From assembly GCF_047600445.1 (NCBI RefSeq), contig NZ_JASGKT010000002.1:310001-374000 (forward strand): a stretch of 64,000 nt of DNA, written 5' to 3'. The DNA is from Piscinibacter sp047600445 (GTDB lineage: Bacteria; Pseudomonadota; Gammaproteobacteria; Burkholderiales; Burkholderiaceae_C). The notes under the pieces are model-generated. The model did not search any database, was not told where the DNA came from, and saw nothing but the letters and a program-made list of their open reading frames with translations. Position numbers and translations under genes: made by a program. Positions 63,286 through 64,000 of this stretch are shown piece by piece. Positions within the stretch are counted from its first letter, which is position 1. The number at the start of each line of letters is the position of its first letter.

Positions 63286-64000
63286 TCAATTGTTGTTGCC
63301 GCCGCTCTTGTTCCACAGCGCGACCTGCTGCGTCATGTAGGCGCTCAGGCTGTTGAGCTTGCCCATCTGCGTGTCCAGCGCCGCGTACTGCCGCTCCAGC
63401 CGCGCCTGCGTCTGCTCCAGGCGCACCTGCATGCGCTCCTGGGCGTCGGCGTTGCGGTCGAGCTTGGCGCTCAGCGCGTCGGCGCGCGAGCTCATCACGC
63501 CGTCGATGCCGAGCATGCCGCCGGCCAGCTCGCGGAAGCGCTTGCCGAAGCCGTCCTGCGCCGGGTCGGTCAGGCTGCTGCCGGCGAAGAGCTTGCTCAG
63601 CTCGGGCAGGTTGGCCAGCGCCTTGTCGAGCCTGGTGGCGTTGACGCTCAGGCTGCCGTCCTGCTGGATCTCGAAGCCGACGTCCGACAGCCGCGCGTAG
63701 ACGCCGGAGGCGGCGCTCGTGGAGCCCAGCATCGAGCGCAACTGGTTCTGGATGCCGACGATCGACGAGTCGCCCTGCAGCACGCCGGCCTTCTTGCTCG
63801 CCGCGTCGTACTTGGTGTCGGTCTTGATCAGCGCCGCGAGCGCCGAGTAGGCCTCGGCGAACTCCTCGAGCTTCTTCTTCAGCGCCTCGGTGTCGGGCTT
63901 GACGGCCACGTTGACCGGCTCGCTGGTCTGCGCGTTCAGCGTCAGCGTCACGCCGTCGAGCACGTCGGCCAGCGTGTTGCTCTGCGAGGTCACCGGCAGG
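63286..64000 (-). CDS. fliD: flagellar filament cap protein FliD, 3' part
   Basis: The C-terminal ~237 residues of the filament cap (hook-associated protein 2); the 5' end is outside. The FliD_C domain is visible: LADVLDGVTLTLNAQTSEPVNVAV, GVYARLSDVGFEIQQDGSLSVN, and the terminal coiled region RLERQYAALDTQMGKLNSLSAYMTQQVALW. It folds incoming flagellin at the filament tip. Positioned upstream of fliST as usual. Confidence 0.93.
   Translation of the reverse strand, partial: LPVTSQSNTLADVLDGVTLTLNAQTSEPVNVAVKPDTEALKKKLEEFAEAYSALAALIKTDTKYDAASKKAGVLQGDSSIVGIQNQLRSMLGSTSAASGVYARLSDVGFEIQQDGSLSVNATRLDKALANLPELSKLFAGSSLTDPAQDGFGKRFRELAGGMLGIDGVMSSRADALSAKLDRNADAQERMQVRLEQTQARLERQYAALDTQMGKLNSLSAYMTQQVALWNKSGGNNN

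Overview
The window reads as chromosomal DNA of a very GC-rich betaproteobacterium. The gene styles (MoxR/VWA pair, TamAB, LOG plus arginase, ArgO/ArgP, CopA-CueR-CopZ, fliE//fliF-fliR with fliDST) and the scattered C/G-tract intergenic repeats fit Burkholderiales, perhaps the Rubrivivax/Leptothrix/Comamonadaceae side. That placement is inference from gene content and composition, not from a marker gene.

Layout. 1-9.2 kb (+): an EEP-family phosphatase/nuclease (5' end outside) and cardiolipin synthase ClsB, then a ligase-associated DNA repair set (metallo-beta-lactamase exonuclease, ATP-dependent ligase, Lhr-like helicase) interrupted by a lipoprotein, an EamA exporter and a DUF429 protein. 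9.2-20.4 kb: CelD/FemAB-type acetyltransferase, YkvA-like protein, secreted SNase-like nuclease, a LOG-arginase-lipoprotein unit, a lipoprotein resembling glycosidases, CtpA protease with a MoeB-type enzyme, an FbpBC-like ABC transporter, and tRNA-Arg(CCT). 20.4-31.2 kb (-): one long apparent operon MoxR ATPase, GNAT, S9 peptidase, VWA protein, TamA, TamB. A divergent cytochrome c4 gene ends at a clear terminator.

31.9-43.25 kb is an accessory region of visibly lower GC. Its left part is a LysR - Tat-exported Cys-type hydrolase - MFS - cyclophilin-like cassette. Its right part is an Rhs/YD-repeat polymorphic toxin locus: one large Rhs protein with tip A and putative immunity A, followed by two displaced orphan tips (B and C), each with its own small membrane-protein immunity candidate. 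All three tips end in a CxC-type tail. The Rhs N-terminal leader is out of frame with the body at a C/G homopolymer tract. A perfect 243-bp direct repeat of the 3' part of cueR brackets the Rhs locus. No transposase or integrase is visible.

43.2-46.2 kb: copper module cueR-copA with divergent copZ and two mirrored MerR-type 19-bp-spacer promoters. 46.2-49.5 kb: an oligopeptide-type binding protein and a divergent argO/argP pair. 49.7-64 kb: flagellar cluster fliR-Q-P-O-N-M-L-K-J-I-H-G-F (all -), fliE divergent, then a 94-aa unknown protein with a sigma-28-type promoter, a YcgR-type PilZ brake, fliT, fliS (second sigma-28-type promoter) and the 3' part of fliD running off the window.

How they work together: the flagellar block encodes basal body, export apparatus, switch and filament cap/chaperones; the MoxR-TamB operon looks dedicated to envelope assembly; the Rhs locus is the most likely source of uncharacterised biology (new toxin tips and immunity proteins).
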